Source of the DNA: Glycocaulis sp. | GTDB lineage: Bacteria; Pseudomonadota; Alphaproteobacteria; Caulobacterales; Maricaulaceae | Direction: 5' to 3' | DNA length: 64,000 nucleotides | Assembly: GCA_022565665.1 (NCBI GenBank) | Contig: JAIUMI010000002.1 | Location: 124,001-188,000, forward strand | Shown: positions 54,013 through 63,921 of the stretch, piece after piece | Position numbering within the stretch: the first letter of the stretch is position 1 | Layout of the letters: each line of letters starts with the position of its first letter | Position numbers and translations under genes: made by a program | The notes under the pieces: model-generated | Database searches by the model: none | Seen by the model: only the letters and a program-made list of their open reading frames with translations | Told to the model about the DNA's origin: nothing

Positions 54013-55011
54013 ATGACCGACACGCTCATCGCTGCCCAGCCTGATACCACAGCCGATTGCAAGGCCCTTTTCGGCTTTGATCCCGGCTTTGAGGTGCCCG
54101 CTTTTTCCGAGCGTGACAGCCATGTGCCCGTGATTGATCCGACCTATGTGTTCGACGAGGCGACCACGCGTGCGATCCTTGCCGGGTTTGCCTTCAACCG
54201 GCGTGTGATGATCCAGGGCTATCACGGCACCGGCAAATCCACCCATATCGAACAGGTGGCCGCGCGTCTCAACTGGCCGATGATCCGGGTCAATCTGGAC
54301 AGCCATGTCAGCCGGATCGACATGGTGGGCAAGGATGCCATCGTACTGCGCGACGGCCAGCAGGTGACCGAGTTTCAGGAAGGCATCCTGCCCTGGTCCG
54401 TACAGCGCCCCGTGGCGCTTCTCTTCGATGAATATGATGCTGGCCGCCCCGATGTGATGTTCGTCATCCAGCGCGTGCTGGAGGCGTCCGGCTCGCTCAC
54501 CCTGCTGGACCAGACGCGCGTCATCCGCCCGCACCCGCATTTCCGCCTGTTCGCTACCACCAATACGGTGGGACTTGGCGATACGACCGGACTTTATCAC
54601 GGTACCCAGCAGATCAATCAGGGCCAGATGGACCGCTGGTCGCTGGTGGTGACGCTGAACTATCTGCCGGGCGAGACCGAGCGCGCCATCGTGGAAGCCA
54701 AGCTTGGCGAGTTCGGCAAGACCGAAGAGGGCAAGGCGCAGATCGCCGATATGGTAAAAGTGGCCGATCTCACCCGCGAGGCCTTCATCAATGGCGACCT
54801 TTCCACCGTGATGAGCCCGCGCACCGTGCTCACCTGGGCGGAGAATGCGGCGATATTCGGCGATGTCGGTACGGCCTTCCGCCTGACCTTCATCAACAAG
54901 TGCGATGAGCTGGAGCGGCCCATCGTCGCCGAGTTCTACCAGCGTGTTTTCGGTGAAATGCTTAGCGAAAGCCCGGTGAAAGCCGGAAACGTGCCCGGCC
55001 GGGCGGCATAG
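54013..55011 (+). CDS. cobS: Aerobic cobaltochelatase subunit CobS
   Basis: 332-aa AAA+/MoxR-type subunit. Walker [14 protein letters not shown], Walker [14 protein letters not shown] and sensor 1 [11 protein letters not shown]. With CobN and CobT it inserts cobalt into hydrogenobyrinic acid diamide; cobN is not in the window. The ATG at 54013 gives the family length; the extension to 53932 lacks homology. Followed 21 bp later by cobT. In alphaproteobacteria cobS/cobT often sit here regardless of the other cob genes. Confidence 0.95.
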   Translation: MTDTLIAAQPDTTADCKALFGFDPGFEVPAFSERDSHVPVIDPTYVFDEATTRAILAGFAFNRRVMIQGYHGTGKSTHIEQVAARLNWPMIRVNLDSHVSRIDMVGKDAIVLRDGQQVTEFQEGILPWSVQRPVALLFDEYDAGRPDVMFVIQRVLEASGSLTLLDQTRVIRPHPHFRLFATTNTVGLGDTTGLYHGTQQINQGQMDRWSLVVTLNYLPGETERAIVEAKLGEFGKTEEGKAQIADMVKVADLTREAFINGDLSTVMSPRTVLTWAENAAIFGDVGTAFRLTFINKCDELERPIVAEFYQRVFGEMLSESPVKAGNVPGRAA

Positions 55012-55032
55012 CGCGCAGCCGGAAAGGCTGAC

Positions 55033-56976
55033 ATGACCTCATCCGCCCACACACCCGCCGAACAGTTCAAGCGTGCGCTCTCCGCCGTGACGCGGGCGCT
55101 GGCACGTGACCGGGAGCTGGAGGTGAAATTCTCCGGCGAGGGCGTGCATCTGTCCGAAAACAAGGCGATATTGCCCGCCCCGTCCGAACTGCCGGGCCCA
55201 GCCGAAGCGGCCCGCCTGCGCGGCAAGGCGGACTCGGTGGCGCTGCGTCATGCCCTGCATGACGCGGGCGCGCACGCCAAAGCCCTGCCGCCCGGCGGTC
55301 AGGCCCGCCAGATCTTTGAAGCGGCCGAGCAGGCGCGCTGCGAGGCGCTGGGCGCGCGCGCGATGAAAGGGGTAGGCGAGAATATCTCGGCCATGCTGGA
55401 CGAGCGCTATATGCGCGCCGGCTTCCAGCATAGCGAGGACCGGCAGGCCGCCCCCCTGTCCGAAGCCATTTCCATGCTGGTGCGCGAGCGCATTACCGGC
55501 CAGCCCACACCTGACAGCGCCAAAGGCGTAATGGATGTCTGGCGAGAGGGTGTCGAGGCCTCTGCCGGCAAGGCGCTGGATGCGCTGGCGCAGAGCGCAG
55601 GCGATCAGCAGGCCTTTGCAAAAGCCCTGCGCGAGGTGATCCGCGATCTCGATCTGGCCGAAGAGCTGGGCGACGAGGCGGAGGAGGACGAGGAACAGGA
55701 TACGGAAGATTCCGGCCTTGAAGACCCTCAGGACGAGGGCGACAGCGATAATGAGGAGGGCTCGGAAGGCGAGGACAGCCAGGAGCGCTCCGACGCCTCC
55801 GGCACCGCTGCTGATGAAGAGGATGTCTCCTTCGCCGAGGACAGCCAGACCCGTATCGATGCCGACGATGAGCCGGGTGAGAGCATGGAAGCGGCCCGGC
55901 CCAACTGGCTGCCACCGAAGGGCGATGATCCCAATGCCTACAAGGTGTTCACCACCCGCCACGATGAGGTGATCTCGGCTGACACGCTGTGCGATGGCGA
56001 TGAGCTGGCGCGCCTGCGCCGCACACTCGACCAGCACCTGAAAGGCCTTGAGGGAGCCGTTGGACGGCTCGCCAACCGGCTGCAGCGAAAGCTGATGGCC
56101 CAGCAGAACCGGTCCTGGGCGTTCGATCAGGAGGAGGGGATACTTGATCCCGCCCGCCTGCCGCGCGTGATCATGGACCCGATGCTGCCGCTCTCCTTCA
56201 AGCAGGAGCGTGATACCGAGTTCCGCGACACCATCGTCACGCTGCTGATCGACAATTCCGGCTCCATGCGCGGGCGGCCCATCCTCGTGGCGGCGGCCTG
56301 CGCAGATATTCTTGCCCGTACGCTGGAGCGCTGCGGGGTGAAGACCGAGATTCTCGGCTTCACTACCCGCGCCTGGAAGGGCGGGCGCTCCAAGGAAGAC
56401 TGGCTGGCCGCCGGCAAGCCGCCAAACCCCGGTCGCCTCAATGATCTCAGGCACATCATCTACAAGGGCGCAGACGCGCCCTGGCGGCGCACGCGCAATA
56501 ATCTGGGGCTGATGCTGCGCGATGGCCTCCTGAAGGAGAATATCGACGGCGAGGCCCTGCAATGGGCGTGGAAGCGGCTTCTGGCGCGGCCCGAACAGCG
56601 CCGCATATTGATGGTGATTTCCGATGGCGCGCCCGTCGATGATGGTACGCAGTCGGCCAACTCGCCCGCCTATCTCGAAAAGCATCTGCGCGAGATGATC
56701 CGCATGATCGAAACGCGTTCGGAAGTTGAGCTCCTAGCCATCGGCATCGGCCATGATGTGACGCGCTATTACCGCCGGGCGGTGACCATTATCGATGTGG
56801 AGCAGCTGGCTGGCGCGATGACCGACCAGCTGGCGAGCCTGTTTGATGAAGAAAGCCGCCGCGGGACTTTGCGGCGGGAACCCGCTTCACCCGCCCGCAA
56901 ACCGAAGGCGGCGGGTGATGGCCTGTCGGCGCTGAAGCGCGCTGTCAGCGCGGATGCAGGCCGCCCCGTGAGGTAG
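55033..56976 (+). CDS. cobT: Aerobic cobaltochelatase subunit CobT
   Basis: 647 aa. N-terminal helical domain (1-~210), an acidic low-complexity linker (~212-290, Glu/Asp/Ser-rich), then the C-terminal VWA domain with the MIDAS motif DNSGSMRG near residue 412 and [14 protein letters not shown]. This matches CobT, which forms a chaperone-like complex with CobS. Full length. Converges with the higA gene 2 bp downstream. Confidence 0.95.
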   Translation: MTSSAHTPAEQFKRALSAVTRALARDRELEVKFSGEGVHLSENKAILPAPSELPGPAEAARLRGKADSVALRHALHDAGAHAKALPPGGQARQIFEAAEQARCEALGARAMKGVGENISAMLDERYMRAGFQHSEDRQAAPLSEAISMLVRERITGQPTPDSAKGVMDVWREGVEASAGKALDALAQSAGDQQAFAKALREVIRDLDLAEELGDEAEEDEEQDTEDSGLEDPQDEGDSDNEEGSEGEDSQERSDASGTAADEEDVSFAEDSQTRIDADDEPGESMEAARPNWLPPKGDDPNAYKVFTTRHDEVISADTLCDGDELARLRRTLDQHLKGLEGAVGRLANRLQRKLMAQQNRSWAFDQEEGILDPARLPRVIMDPMLPLSFKQERDTEFRDTIVTLLIDNSGSMRGRPILVAAACADILARTLERCGVKTEILGFTTRAWKGGRSKEDWLAAGKPPNPGRLNDLRHIIYKGADAPWRRTRNNLGLMLRDGLLKENIDGEALQWAWKRLLARPEQRRILMVISDGAPVDDGTQSANSPAYLEKHLREMIRMIETRSEVELLAIGIGHDVTRYYRRAVTIIDVEQLAGAMTDQLASLFDEESRRGTLRREPASPARKPKAAGDGLSALKRAVSADAGRPVR

Positions 56977-56978
56977 GC

Positions 56979-57287
56979 TCAACCCGCGAGTGGCTGTACT
57001 TCGCGCTCGATCTCCGCAAACCGGCTCCCCAAAGCGGCAATGTCGTACTGGGATTGCAGATTCAGCCAGAAGCCGGGCGTCGTGCCAAAGACGCGGGCAA
57101 GGCGCAGCGCCATCTCTGCCGATACCGCCTGCTTGCCGTTCACGATCCGGGACACATTGGCCGGTGTCGTGTGAAGCCGCGCTGCCAGCGCCGCTGCCGA
57201 CAGGCCGAGAGGAGCCATGAAGTCCTCCTTCAGGATTTCACCCGGGTGGACATCAAGACCCAGAAGGGGCCGGTATGCATCATCCAT
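56979..57287 (-). CDS. higA: HigA-type antitoxin (XRE)
   Basis: 102 aa from the ATG at 57287 (AAGGAGACGTGAC before it). HPGEILKEDFMAPLGLSAAALA opening and ARLHTTPANVSRIVNGKQAVS (the helix-turn-helix) followed by RVFGTTPGFWLNLQSQYD are the VapI/HigA signature. Neutralises the HigB-type toxin encoded upstream and represses the pair. Toxin-first order, as usual for hig. The shorter extension to 57305 overlaps the toxin stop. Confidence 0.93.
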   Translation of the reverse strand: MDDAYRPLLGLDVHPGEILKEDFMAPLGLSAAALAARLHTTPANVSRIVNGKQAVSAEMALRLARVFGTTPGFWLNLQSQYDIAALGSRFAEIEREVQPLAG

Positions 57288-57304
57288 GTCACGTCTCCTT
57301 CGCA

Positions 57305-57592
57305 TCAGTGATAGACCGCGATCTCAACCTCGGCCGGTCCACTCCCGGTCCAAACGAAGCATATCCGCCATTGATCGTTGATGCGGATGGAGTGCTGGCC
57401 GGAGCGATCACCCTTAAGCGCCTCCAGCCGGTTTCCCGGCGGGGCCTTCAGATCGTCCAGTACGGTCGCGGCATTGAGTTGAGCCAGCTTGCGCGCCGCG
57501 ATACGTGACACAGAGGCCCAACCCGCCTTTCGCGGCACGGTGCCGGTTTCCGCAAACATGCGGGCCTCGCGATCACGCCACGAAATGATCAT
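57305..57592 (-). CDS. higB: HigB/RelE-type toxin
   Basis: 95 aa. ISWRDREARMFAETG at the start, RKLAQLNAATVLDDLKAPPGNRLEALKGDR and HSIRINDQWRICFVW (the RelE-fold catalytic strand), ending EVEIAVYH. mRNA-cleaving ribosome-dependent toxin of the HigB-1 group; partner antitoxin 17 bases downstream. Complete, so presumably active. Located directly downstream of gltB. Confidence 0.94.
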   Translation of the reverse strand: MIISWRDREARMFAETGTVPRKAGWASVSRIAARKLAQLNAATVLDDLKAPPGNRLEALKGDRSGQHSIRINDQWRICFVWTGSGPAEVEIAVYH

Positions 57593-57606
57593 GGGACAAT
57601 GACATT

Positions 57607-57624
57607 ACGCATTACGTAATGCGT
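57607..57624. promoter_or_regulatory. 18-bp palindrome, candidate HigA operator
   Basis: ACGCATTACGTAATGCGT is perfectly symmetrical and ends 14 bases before the higB start codon. It overlaps the stop codon of gltB. Its place and symmetry fit autorepression by the HigA dimer. Confidence 0.7.
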
Positions 57625-60600
57625 CAAGCCTTGGCCTTCTGGCTCTGGCCGCCCTCCACATAGCTGACATCGTGCGGGCGGACATGGGCGATCGCGCGCT
57701 TGCGTGTCTCCCAGTCATTGAGGATGGCAGCGGCGTGGCGTGAACCTGTGGCGGCGAGGTGGGTCTCGATCAGCGCCCGGCAGCGCTCTTCCGCCTCGCC
57801 GGACAGCTCGCTGACGAACACGGTCTCGGCATTGAGGCGCGGCTCCAGCCGCTCCTCCTCATCCAGCACGAAGGCTTCCCCGCCCGTCATCCCGGCGGCG
57901 AAATTATCGCCCACCTTGCCGAGAATCACAGCCGTGCCGCCGGTCATGTATTCACAGCCATTGGCGCCGCACCCTTCCACGACCACCGTCGCGCCGGAAT
58001 TGCGCACCGCAAAGCGCTGGCCTGCCGCCCCTGCCGCATAGAGCGCGCCGGAGGTGGCCCCGTAGAGCACGGTATTGCCGATAATGGCATCGCCGGGCGC
58101 TTCGCGCGTACAGCCGCCAAAGGGCCGGATGGCGATCACCGCGCCGGACAGGCCCTTGCCGACATAATCATTGGCATCGCCTTCCAGCTCTATGCGCAAG
58201 CCTTTGGCTGCAAAGGCGCCCAGCGACTGACCGGCAGAGCCGTTAAGCCGCAAGGTCAGCTGGCCATCCTCCAGTCCATCAGGGCCAAACTTGCGCACGA
58301 TGGCCGAGGAGACGCGCGTGCCAACTGCCCGGTCGGTATTGCGCACATCATAGACGAGCTGCATCTTCTCGCCCCGCGAGAAGACGGCGCTGGCGTCTTT
58401 GAGGATCTGCTCATCAAGGCTGGGCGCGACCGCATTGCGCTGGGCCCGTGTGGAGCGCGGCGGCCGGCCTTGCGGGTCGACCCGTACCAGAAGCGGATTG
58501 AGATCGAGATCGTCGAGATGCTCCGCGCCGCGGCTGACCTGATCGAGCAGATCGGCCCGTCCGATCACGTCTTCGATGGAAGCCGCACCGAGCTTCGCGA
58601 GGATTTCGCGGGCATCCCTCGCGATGAAGGTCATCAGGTTGACGACATGATCTGCAAGGCCGGTGAAGCGCTTCCTCAGCTCATCGTCCTGCGTGCAGAT
58701 GCCCACAGGACAGGTATTGGAGTGGCACTGGCGCACCATCAGGCAGCCGAGCGCGACCAGGCTCGTCGTGCCGATACCGAACTCCTCCGCGCCCAACATG
58801 GCGGCGATCACCACATCGCGCCCGGTACGGATGCCGCCATCGGCGCGCAAGGTGACCCGCTCGCGCAGGCCGTTGAGGGACAGTACCTGATGGGCTTCAG
58901 ACAGGCCCAGCTCCAGCGGCGCGCCAGCAAACTTGATGGAGGTCTGCGGGCTCGCGCCCGTGCCGCCCACATTGCCCGAAATGAGGATCACATCGGCATG
59001 GGCCTTGGCGACGCCTGCGGCCACTGCACCGACCCCGGCCGCACTGACGAGCTTCACCGCCACGCGCGCATCCGGGTTGATCTGTTTGAGATCATAGATG
59101 AGCTGGGCCAGATCTTCGATTGAATAGATATCGTGGTGCGGCGGAGGTGAGATAAGCGTGGTACCGGGAATCGCGTGGCGCATTTTCGCGATAAAGCCGG
59201 TCACCTTGAAGCCGGGTAACTGCCCGCCCTCGCCGGGCTTGGCCCCTTGCGCCACCTTGATCTCGATCTCGCGGCATTCATTGAGATACTGGGCGGTGAC
59301 GCCAAACCGGCCCGAAGCGATCTGCTTCACGGCCGAGTTCATATTATCGCCATTGGGCAGGGGCAGATAGCGCGCCGGGTCTTCCCCGCCCTCGCCGGAG
59401 ACGGATTTGGCCCCGATCCGGTTCATGGCGACATTCAGCGCGCCATGGGCTTCAGGTGACAGCGCGCCAAGGCTCATACCGGGCGTCACGAAGCGCTGGC
59501 GCAGCTCGTTCACGCTCTCGCAGGCCGAAATATCAAGCGATGGTCCCAGGGGGCGCATATCGAGCAGATCGCGCAGCTGGATGGGCGGCTTGGACTGCTG
59601 CAGCTCCACAAAGCGGCGGAAGGAGGCATAGTCCTCCTCGCGCACGGCTTTTTGCAGGGCAGTGATGCTCTCGGCCTCCACCGCATGCACCTCGCCGGAG
59701 GTGCGCTGGCGGTAGAAGCCGCCCACGGGCAGGCGCACTGCGCCTTCCTGGCCCCAGGCCCAGCGATGCAGCTCAGTCGTCTTCTGTTCAAGGCCGGACA
59801 GGCCGACACCGGAAATGCGGCTGGTCACCCCGCCGAGATATTCGCTCGCCACGGCGCGCGAGAGACCAAGCACCTCGAAATTGCATCCGCCGCGATAGGA
59901 GGAAATGACGGCAATGCCCATCTTGGACATGATCTTCAACAGCCCGGCATCTAGCGCCTTCTTCATGTTGAAGGCGCGCTTCTCGGGGCTGAGCTGGGCA
60001 AGGCCGCGCTGGGTTCGCGCTGTTACCGTTTCGAACGCGACATAAGGGTTCACCGTGGTCGCGCCGAGTCCGATCAGCACTGCGCAGGCATGGGCATCGC
60101 TGGCATCCGCGGCGCGCACATTGAGCGACACATAGGTGCGCAGGCCTTCTCGGGTGAGGTGGGTGTGGGCGGCGCCCACCGCCAGCGCCATGGGCACGGC
60201 GCAGCGATCCGGCCCGATAGCTTCATCGGTGAGGACCAGATGCTGGGCCTTGCCTTCGGTGACGGCCTTCGCGGCGTCGGCGCGTATACGGTCCAGCGCC
60301 TCGCGCAGCGCCTTGCCGGAGCCGGTGGCGCTCTCCACCGCGAAGGTGCAATCAATCTCGGCCACACCCTCGCCCAGCACGCCGCGCAGGCGTTCATACA
60401 TGCCATTGGTAAGGATCGGGCTGTCGAGCACGAAGACATTGGTCTGGGCTTCGTCGGTCGCGAGGATATTGCCCAGATTCTTGAACCGGGTTTTCAGGCT
60501 CATCACCCGGCCTTCGCGGAGCGGGTCGACGGGTGGGTTGGTGACTTGCGAGAAGTTCTGGCGGAAATAGTGATAGACGGGCCGATAGTGGTTGGAGAGC

Positions 60601-62138
60601 ACGGCCACAGGGCTGTCATCGCCCATGGAGCCGATGGCTTCCTTGGCGTCCTCGGCCATGGGCGAGAGGATCAGCTCCACGTCTTCCATGGTGAGCCCAG
60701 CCGCGGCCTGACGGCGCGAGCGCATATCTTCATCCCACAGCAGCACTTCCGGGCCGGGGCCGACCTCGGCTTCCACATCACGCACGTTGGAAAGCCATTC
60801 GTCATACGGGTGCTTGGAGGCGAGGTGATCGAGTATCTCCTCGGCGCGGTAGAAGCTGCCGGTATCGAGATCGACCGCGATCATGCGCCCCGGCTGCAGC
60901 GCGCCCCGCTCGACCACGCGGGTTTCAGAGAGCGGCGTCATGCCGGTTTCAGAGCCGACGATCAGCAGATCATCGCCCGTCCGGCACCAGCGCAGGGGCC
61001 GCAGGCCATTGCGATCCAGCCCCGCAATAGCCCAGCGCCCGTCACAGGCCGCAATGGCCGCAGGGCCGTCCCACGGCTCCATCACCGAGTTGCAATACTC
61101 GTAAAGCCCGCGCCAGCGGGCGGGCATGATGTCCGCGCGCTTGGACCAGGCTTCGGGGATCAGAAGGGCTTTGGCCATTGGTGCGGAACGCCCGGCGCGC
61201 ACCAGCACCTCGAACACCTGATCAAGCGCGGCAGAGTCCGACGAGCCCGCCTGGATAACCGGCTTGACCACGTCTTCGGCATCGGCAAACGCCTTGGAGG
61301 CCATGAGAATCTCATGGCTTCTCATCCAGTTGATATTGCCCTTGAGCGTATTGATCTCGCCATTATGGGCGAGCATGCGGAAGGGCTGGGCGAGCTTCCA
61401 TTCCGGGAAGGTGTTGGTCGAATAGCGCTGGTGGAAGATCGCGAAGGAAGAGACAAAGCGCTCATCTTTCAGATCAGGATAGAACTGGTCGATCGCTTCG
61501 GCCAGAAACATGCCCTTGTAGATGATGTCGCGCGTGGAGAGGGACGCGATGTAGAAGCCCGGCAGATTGTCCTCGCGCGCGCGCTTCTCGATGCGGCGGC
61601 GCACGATATAGAGCTGGCGGTCAAGGATGTGCGCCTTGCGCCCGCGCGGCTCGTCAAAGAGGATCTGTTCGATGGCGGGCCTTGTGGCGTTGGCCTTCTC
61701 GCCGAGGCAGGACGGGTCCACTGGCGTCTGGCGCCAGCCGTAAAGCCGGAAGCCCGCGCGCAGGATTTCGGTCTCCACGATGGTGCGGGCGCGCTCCTGC
61801 GCGGCAAAATCGGTGCGTGGCAGGAAGACCATGCCGACCGCCACCGGCCCGTCGCCCGGCACATGGCCGGTGCGCGCCACCTGCTCCTTGAAGAAGTCCT
61901 GCGGCACGCCGACACGGATGCCCGCCCCGTCGCCCGTCTTGCCATCGGCGTCGACCGCGCCGCGATGCCAGACGGCTTTCAGCGAGCGGATGGCGAGATC
62001 CACCACTTCGCGCCGGGGCTGGCCGTCAATCGCCGCGATCAGGCCGACGCCGCACGCATCGCGCTCAGACGCCGGATCATAGCTGCCTGCTTCGATCAGG
62101 CGCTGGCGGCCTTGCAGGTATTGCGTGATATCGCTCAT
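57624..62138 (-). CDS. gltB: Glutamate synthase [NADPH], large subunit
   Basis: 1504 aa. With GltD makes two glutamates from glutamine and 2-oxoglutarate. The N-terminal glutaminase begins at C29 (DACGVGLIAAI) after a short propeptide removed on maturation; the central and FMN/Fe–S domains include FGVTAQYLNECREIEIK-type segment, GGTGASPQTSIKFAG and CHSNTCPVGI, with the 3Fe-4S cysteines. The C-terminal GXGXG beta-helix (~1260-1480) follows. ATG overlaps the gltD stop (ATGA): gltD is upstream, then gltB. Confidence 0.97.
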   Translation of the reverse strand: MSDITQYLQGRQRLIEAGSYDPASERDACGVGLIAAIDGQPRREVVDLAIRSLKAVWHRGAVDADGKTGDGAGIRVGVPQDFFKEQVARTGHVPGDGPVAVGMVFLPRTDFAAQERARTIVETEILRAGFRLYGWRQTPVDPSCLGEKANATRPAIEQILFDEPRGRKAHILDRQLYIVRRRIEKRAREDNLPGFYIASLSTRDIIYKGMFLAEAIDQFYPDLKDERFVSSFAIFHQRYSTNTFPEWKLAQPFRMLAHNGEINTLKGNINWMRSHEILMASKAFADAEDVVKPVIQAGSSDSAALDQVFEVLVRAGRSAPMAKALLIPEAWSKRADIMPARWRGLYEYCNSVMEPWDGPAAIAACDGRWAIAGLDRNGLRPLRWCRTGDDLLIVGSETGMTPLSETRVVERGALQPGRMIAVDLDTGSFYRAEEILDHLASKHPYDEWLSNVRDVEAEVGPGPEVLLWDEDMRSRRQAAAGLTMEDVELILSPMAEDAKEAIGSMGDDSPVAVLSNHYRPVYHYFRQNFSQVTNPPVDPLREGRVMSLKTRFKNLGNILATDEAQTNVFVLDSPILTNGMYERLRGVLGEGVAEIDCTFAVESATGSGKALREALDRIRADAAKAVTEGKAQHLVLTDEAIGPDRCAVPMALAVGAAHTHLTREGLRTYVSLNVRAADASDAHACAVLIGLGATTVNPYVAFETVTARTQRGLAQLSPEKRAFNMKKALDAGLLKIMSKMGIAVISSYRGGCNFEVLGLSRAVASEYLGGVTSRISGVGLSGLEQKTTELHRWAWGQEGAVRLPVGGFYRQRTSGEVHAVEAESITALQKAVREEDYASFRRFVELQQSKPPIQLRDLLDMRPLGPSLDISACESVNELRQRFVTPGMSLGALSPEAHGALNVAMNRIGAKSVSGEGGEDPARYLPLPNGDNMNSAVKQIASGRFGVTAQYLNECREIEIKVAQGAKPGEGGQLPGFKVTGFIAKMRHAIPGTTLISPPPHHDIYSIEDLAQLIYDLKQINPDARVAVKLVSAAGVGAVAAGVAKAHADVILISGNVGGTGASPQTSIKFAGAPLELGLSEAHQVLSLNGLRERVTLRADGGIRTGRDVVIAAMLGAEEFGIGTTSLVALGCLMVRQCHSNTCPVGICTQDDELRKRFTGLADHVVNLMTFIARDAREILAKLGAASIEDVIGRADLLDQVSRGAEHLDDLDLNPLLVRVDPQGRPPRSTRAQRNAVAPSLDEQILKDASAVFSRGEKMQLVYDVRNTDRAVGTRVSSAIVRKFGPDGLEDGQLTLRLNGSAGQSLGAFAAKGLRIELEGDANDYVGKGLSGAVIAIRPFGGCTREAPGDAIIGNTVLYGATSGALYAAGAAGQRFAVRNSGATVVVEGCGANGCEYMTGGTAVILGKVGDNFAAGMTGGEAFVLDEEERLEPRLNAETVFVSELSGEAEERCRALIETHLAATGSRHAAAILNDWETRKRAIAHVRPHDVSYVEGGQSQKAKA

Positions 62139-63577
62139 TCGGCAGGCTCCAGCTCGGGCGCGTGTTCCGCTGCAATGCGGGCCATGAGATCAGCGTGGAT
62201 GACGGCGGCGGCGTCCTGGCCATCCTTTATGGCCCAGACCACCAGGGACGCGCCGCGCACAATGTCGCCGCCCGCATAGACGCCGGGCAGGGAGGTGCGG
62301 CAGCGCTCGGTGACGCGCACCGTGCCGCGCGGGGTCAGCACCGGCCCGCCGCCAGCGGTAAGGCTGTCCACATCTTCGGGCTCATAGCCCAGTGCGGCGA
62401 TCACAAGATCGGCGGGCATGTCGCTTTCAGACCCGGCTATCGCCATGGGGCGGCGGCGGCCGGAAGCGTCTGCGGTACCCAGCATCATGCGCTGCACGCG
62501 CACGCCCCTAACCGTTTGCGCATCGCCCAGCACGGCAACCGGCGCGGAGAGCCATTCAAACACCACGCCTTCCTCTTCGGCATGGGCCACCTCGCGGGCC
62601 GAGCCCGGCATGTTGGCCCGGTCACGCCGGTAAAGGCAGGTAACGGCGCTGGCGCCCTGCCGTATGGCGGTGCGCACGCAATCCATCGCAGTATCACCGC
62701 CGCCAATGACGATCACGCGCCTGTCTTTCGCATTGAGGCGGCCAGAGGCGAAGCCTTCGGGCGTCTCGTCAAAGCCGCGCCGGTTCGACGCGGTGAGGTA
62801 TTCCATGGCCGGAACGAGGCCTGCACTGCCGCCGCCGGGGCAGGTCAGCTGGTGTGCCTTGTAAGTGCCGATGGCGAGGAACACCGCGTCGTGGCGTGCA
62901 CGCAGTTCTTCAAGGCTCACATCGCGGCCGAGCTCGGTATTCAGCTTGAAGACCACGCCGCTCTTTTCCAGACGCTCGGTGCGCCGGGTGACGACCGCCT
63001 TGTCCAGCTTGAAGTTCGGAATGCCATAGACCAGCAGCCCGCCCGCCCGGTCGTAGCGGTCATAAATGGTCACCGAATGGCCCTGCTCGCGCAAACGCTC
63101 CGCTGCGGCCAGCCCTGCCGGACCCGCACCCACCACCCCTACCGAGAAGCCGGTATCGCGTTTCGGGCGGATCGGCGTGATCCAGCCCTCTTTCCACGCG
63201 GTCTCGGTGATATGGGTTTCCACCGCGCCAATGGTGACCGCGCCATGGCCGGACTGCTCGATCACGCAGGCGCCTTCGCACAAACGGTCCTGCGGGCAGA
63301 TACGCCCGCAGATTTCCGGCATGGTGGACGTGGCACTGGAACGCTCCCAGGCCTCCTGCATGCGCCCTTCGGCGGCCAGCATCAGCCAGTCAGGGATATC
63401 GTTGTGCAGGGGGCAGCCGGACTGGCAGAAGGGCACACCGCACTGGGAACAGCGCTCGGCCTGATCCGCGCCAGCCTTGGCGCTGAACGGGGCGTAAATC
63501 TCGTCAAAATCCTTGCGGCGCTCCTTGGCAGGGCGCTTGTCAGGATATTGCTGGTCCAGCCCGGTAAAGCGGAGCAT
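62135..63577 (-). CDS. gltD: Glutamate synthase, small subunit
   Basis: 480 aa. N-terminal Fe–S domain CSQCGVPFCQSGCPLHND, then RICPQDRLCEGACV with the second set of cysteines. FAD loop GAGPAGLAAAERL, and NAD(P) loop VIGGGDTAMDC, ending in GGDIVRGASLVVWAI. Supplies electrons from NADPH to GltB through its FAD. First gene of the gltDB operon, with a 345-base region upstream containing regulatory-looking palindromes. Confidence 0.97.
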   Translation of the reverse strand: MLRFTGLDQQYPDKRPAKERRKDFDEIYAPFSAKAGADQAERCSQCGVPFCQSGCPLHNDIPDWLMLAAEGRMQEAWERSSATSTMPEICGRICPQDRLCEGACVIEQSGHGAVTIGAVETHITETAWKEGWITPIRPKRDTGFSVGVVGAGPAGLAAAERLREQGHSVTIYDRYDRAGGLLVYGIPNFKLDKAVVTRRTERLEKSGVVFKLNTELGRDVSLEELRARHDAVFLAIGTYKAHQLTCPGGGSAGLVPAMEYLTASNRRGFDETPEGFASGRLNAKDRRVIVIGGGDTAMDCVRTAIRQGASAVTCLYRRDRANMPGSAREVAHAEEEGVVFEWLSAPVAVLGDAQTVRGVRVQRMMLGTADASGRRRPMAIAGSESDMPADLVIAALGYEPEDVDSLTAGGGPVLTPRGTVRVTERCRTSLPGVYAGGDIVRGASLVVWAIKDGQDAAAVIHADLMARIAAEHAPELEPAE

Positions 63578-63735
63578 GGCCGTCTCCCCATCTCAGCGGG
63601 CGCGAAGGGCCCCATGCCCGGCGCGCAAAGCCCCGCCGGGCGGAACCCCCCTGCCCCTTGAACTTATGGGGGCCGGGTCTGCCATCCGGACGGGATAGAT
63701 CGTGAAACCGGACATGCGGATTATTCAACCGTCTT

Positions 63736-63745
63736 TGTCCGGACA
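63736..63745. promoter_or_regulatory. TGTCCGGACA palindrome upstream of gltD
   Basis: Ten-base perfect palindrome, 159 bases ahead of the gltD start, with the same core as the 16-bp palindrome upstream of mdh. An additional CCGGACA half-site lies about 30 bases nearer gltD. Confidence 0.4.
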
Positions 63746-63823
63746 TCTATTGCATTGCAACATGAAGATGGGCGGCGCGCAAGAGAGAGGCGTTTTCCGG
63801 GCGGCAAGTTTTCTGCACCGCGT

Positions 63824-63844
63824 GATTGACAATCATTCGCATTT
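63824..63844 (+). promoter_or_regulatory. Fur-box-like site upstream of bfd
   Basis: GATTGACAATCATTCGCATT resembles the classical Fur/iron-box pattern (GATAATGATAATCATTATC) most clearly in its AATCATT core, and lies 78 bases before the bfd ATG. Iron repression of bfd is well known in other bacteria. Confidence 0.55.
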
Positions 63845-63921
63845 GCGGCTATCTGCACATGCAAATGCGTCGCAATTAACGCATCGTGCCCGAAGCCGAT
63901 ACAGGAAGCGCCTGTTTTTCC

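Larger units (their letters stand above)
63578..63921. other. Intergenic regulatory region between gltD and bfd
   Basis: No gene of its own. It carries the divergent control signals of gltD and bfd: a GC-rich stem-forming stretch near 63620-63655, the TGTCCGGACA palindrome (63736-63745) with a CCGGACA half-site nearby, a Fur-box-like sequence (63824-63844) and a 9-bp inverted repeat CGCATTTGC (63838-63846) / GCAAATGCG (63861-63869). Confidence 0.6.

Noticed and set aside
55039..56685. 548-codon open frame on the minus strand
   Set aside because: Antisense to cobT, which carries a clear VWA domain; no independent support.
60090..62279. 729-codon open frame on the plus strand
   Set aside because: Lies fully antisense to gltB, whose domains are unmistakable; a typical by-product of GC-rich codon use. 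The same holds for plus frames at 57759-59123 and 62162-63661.
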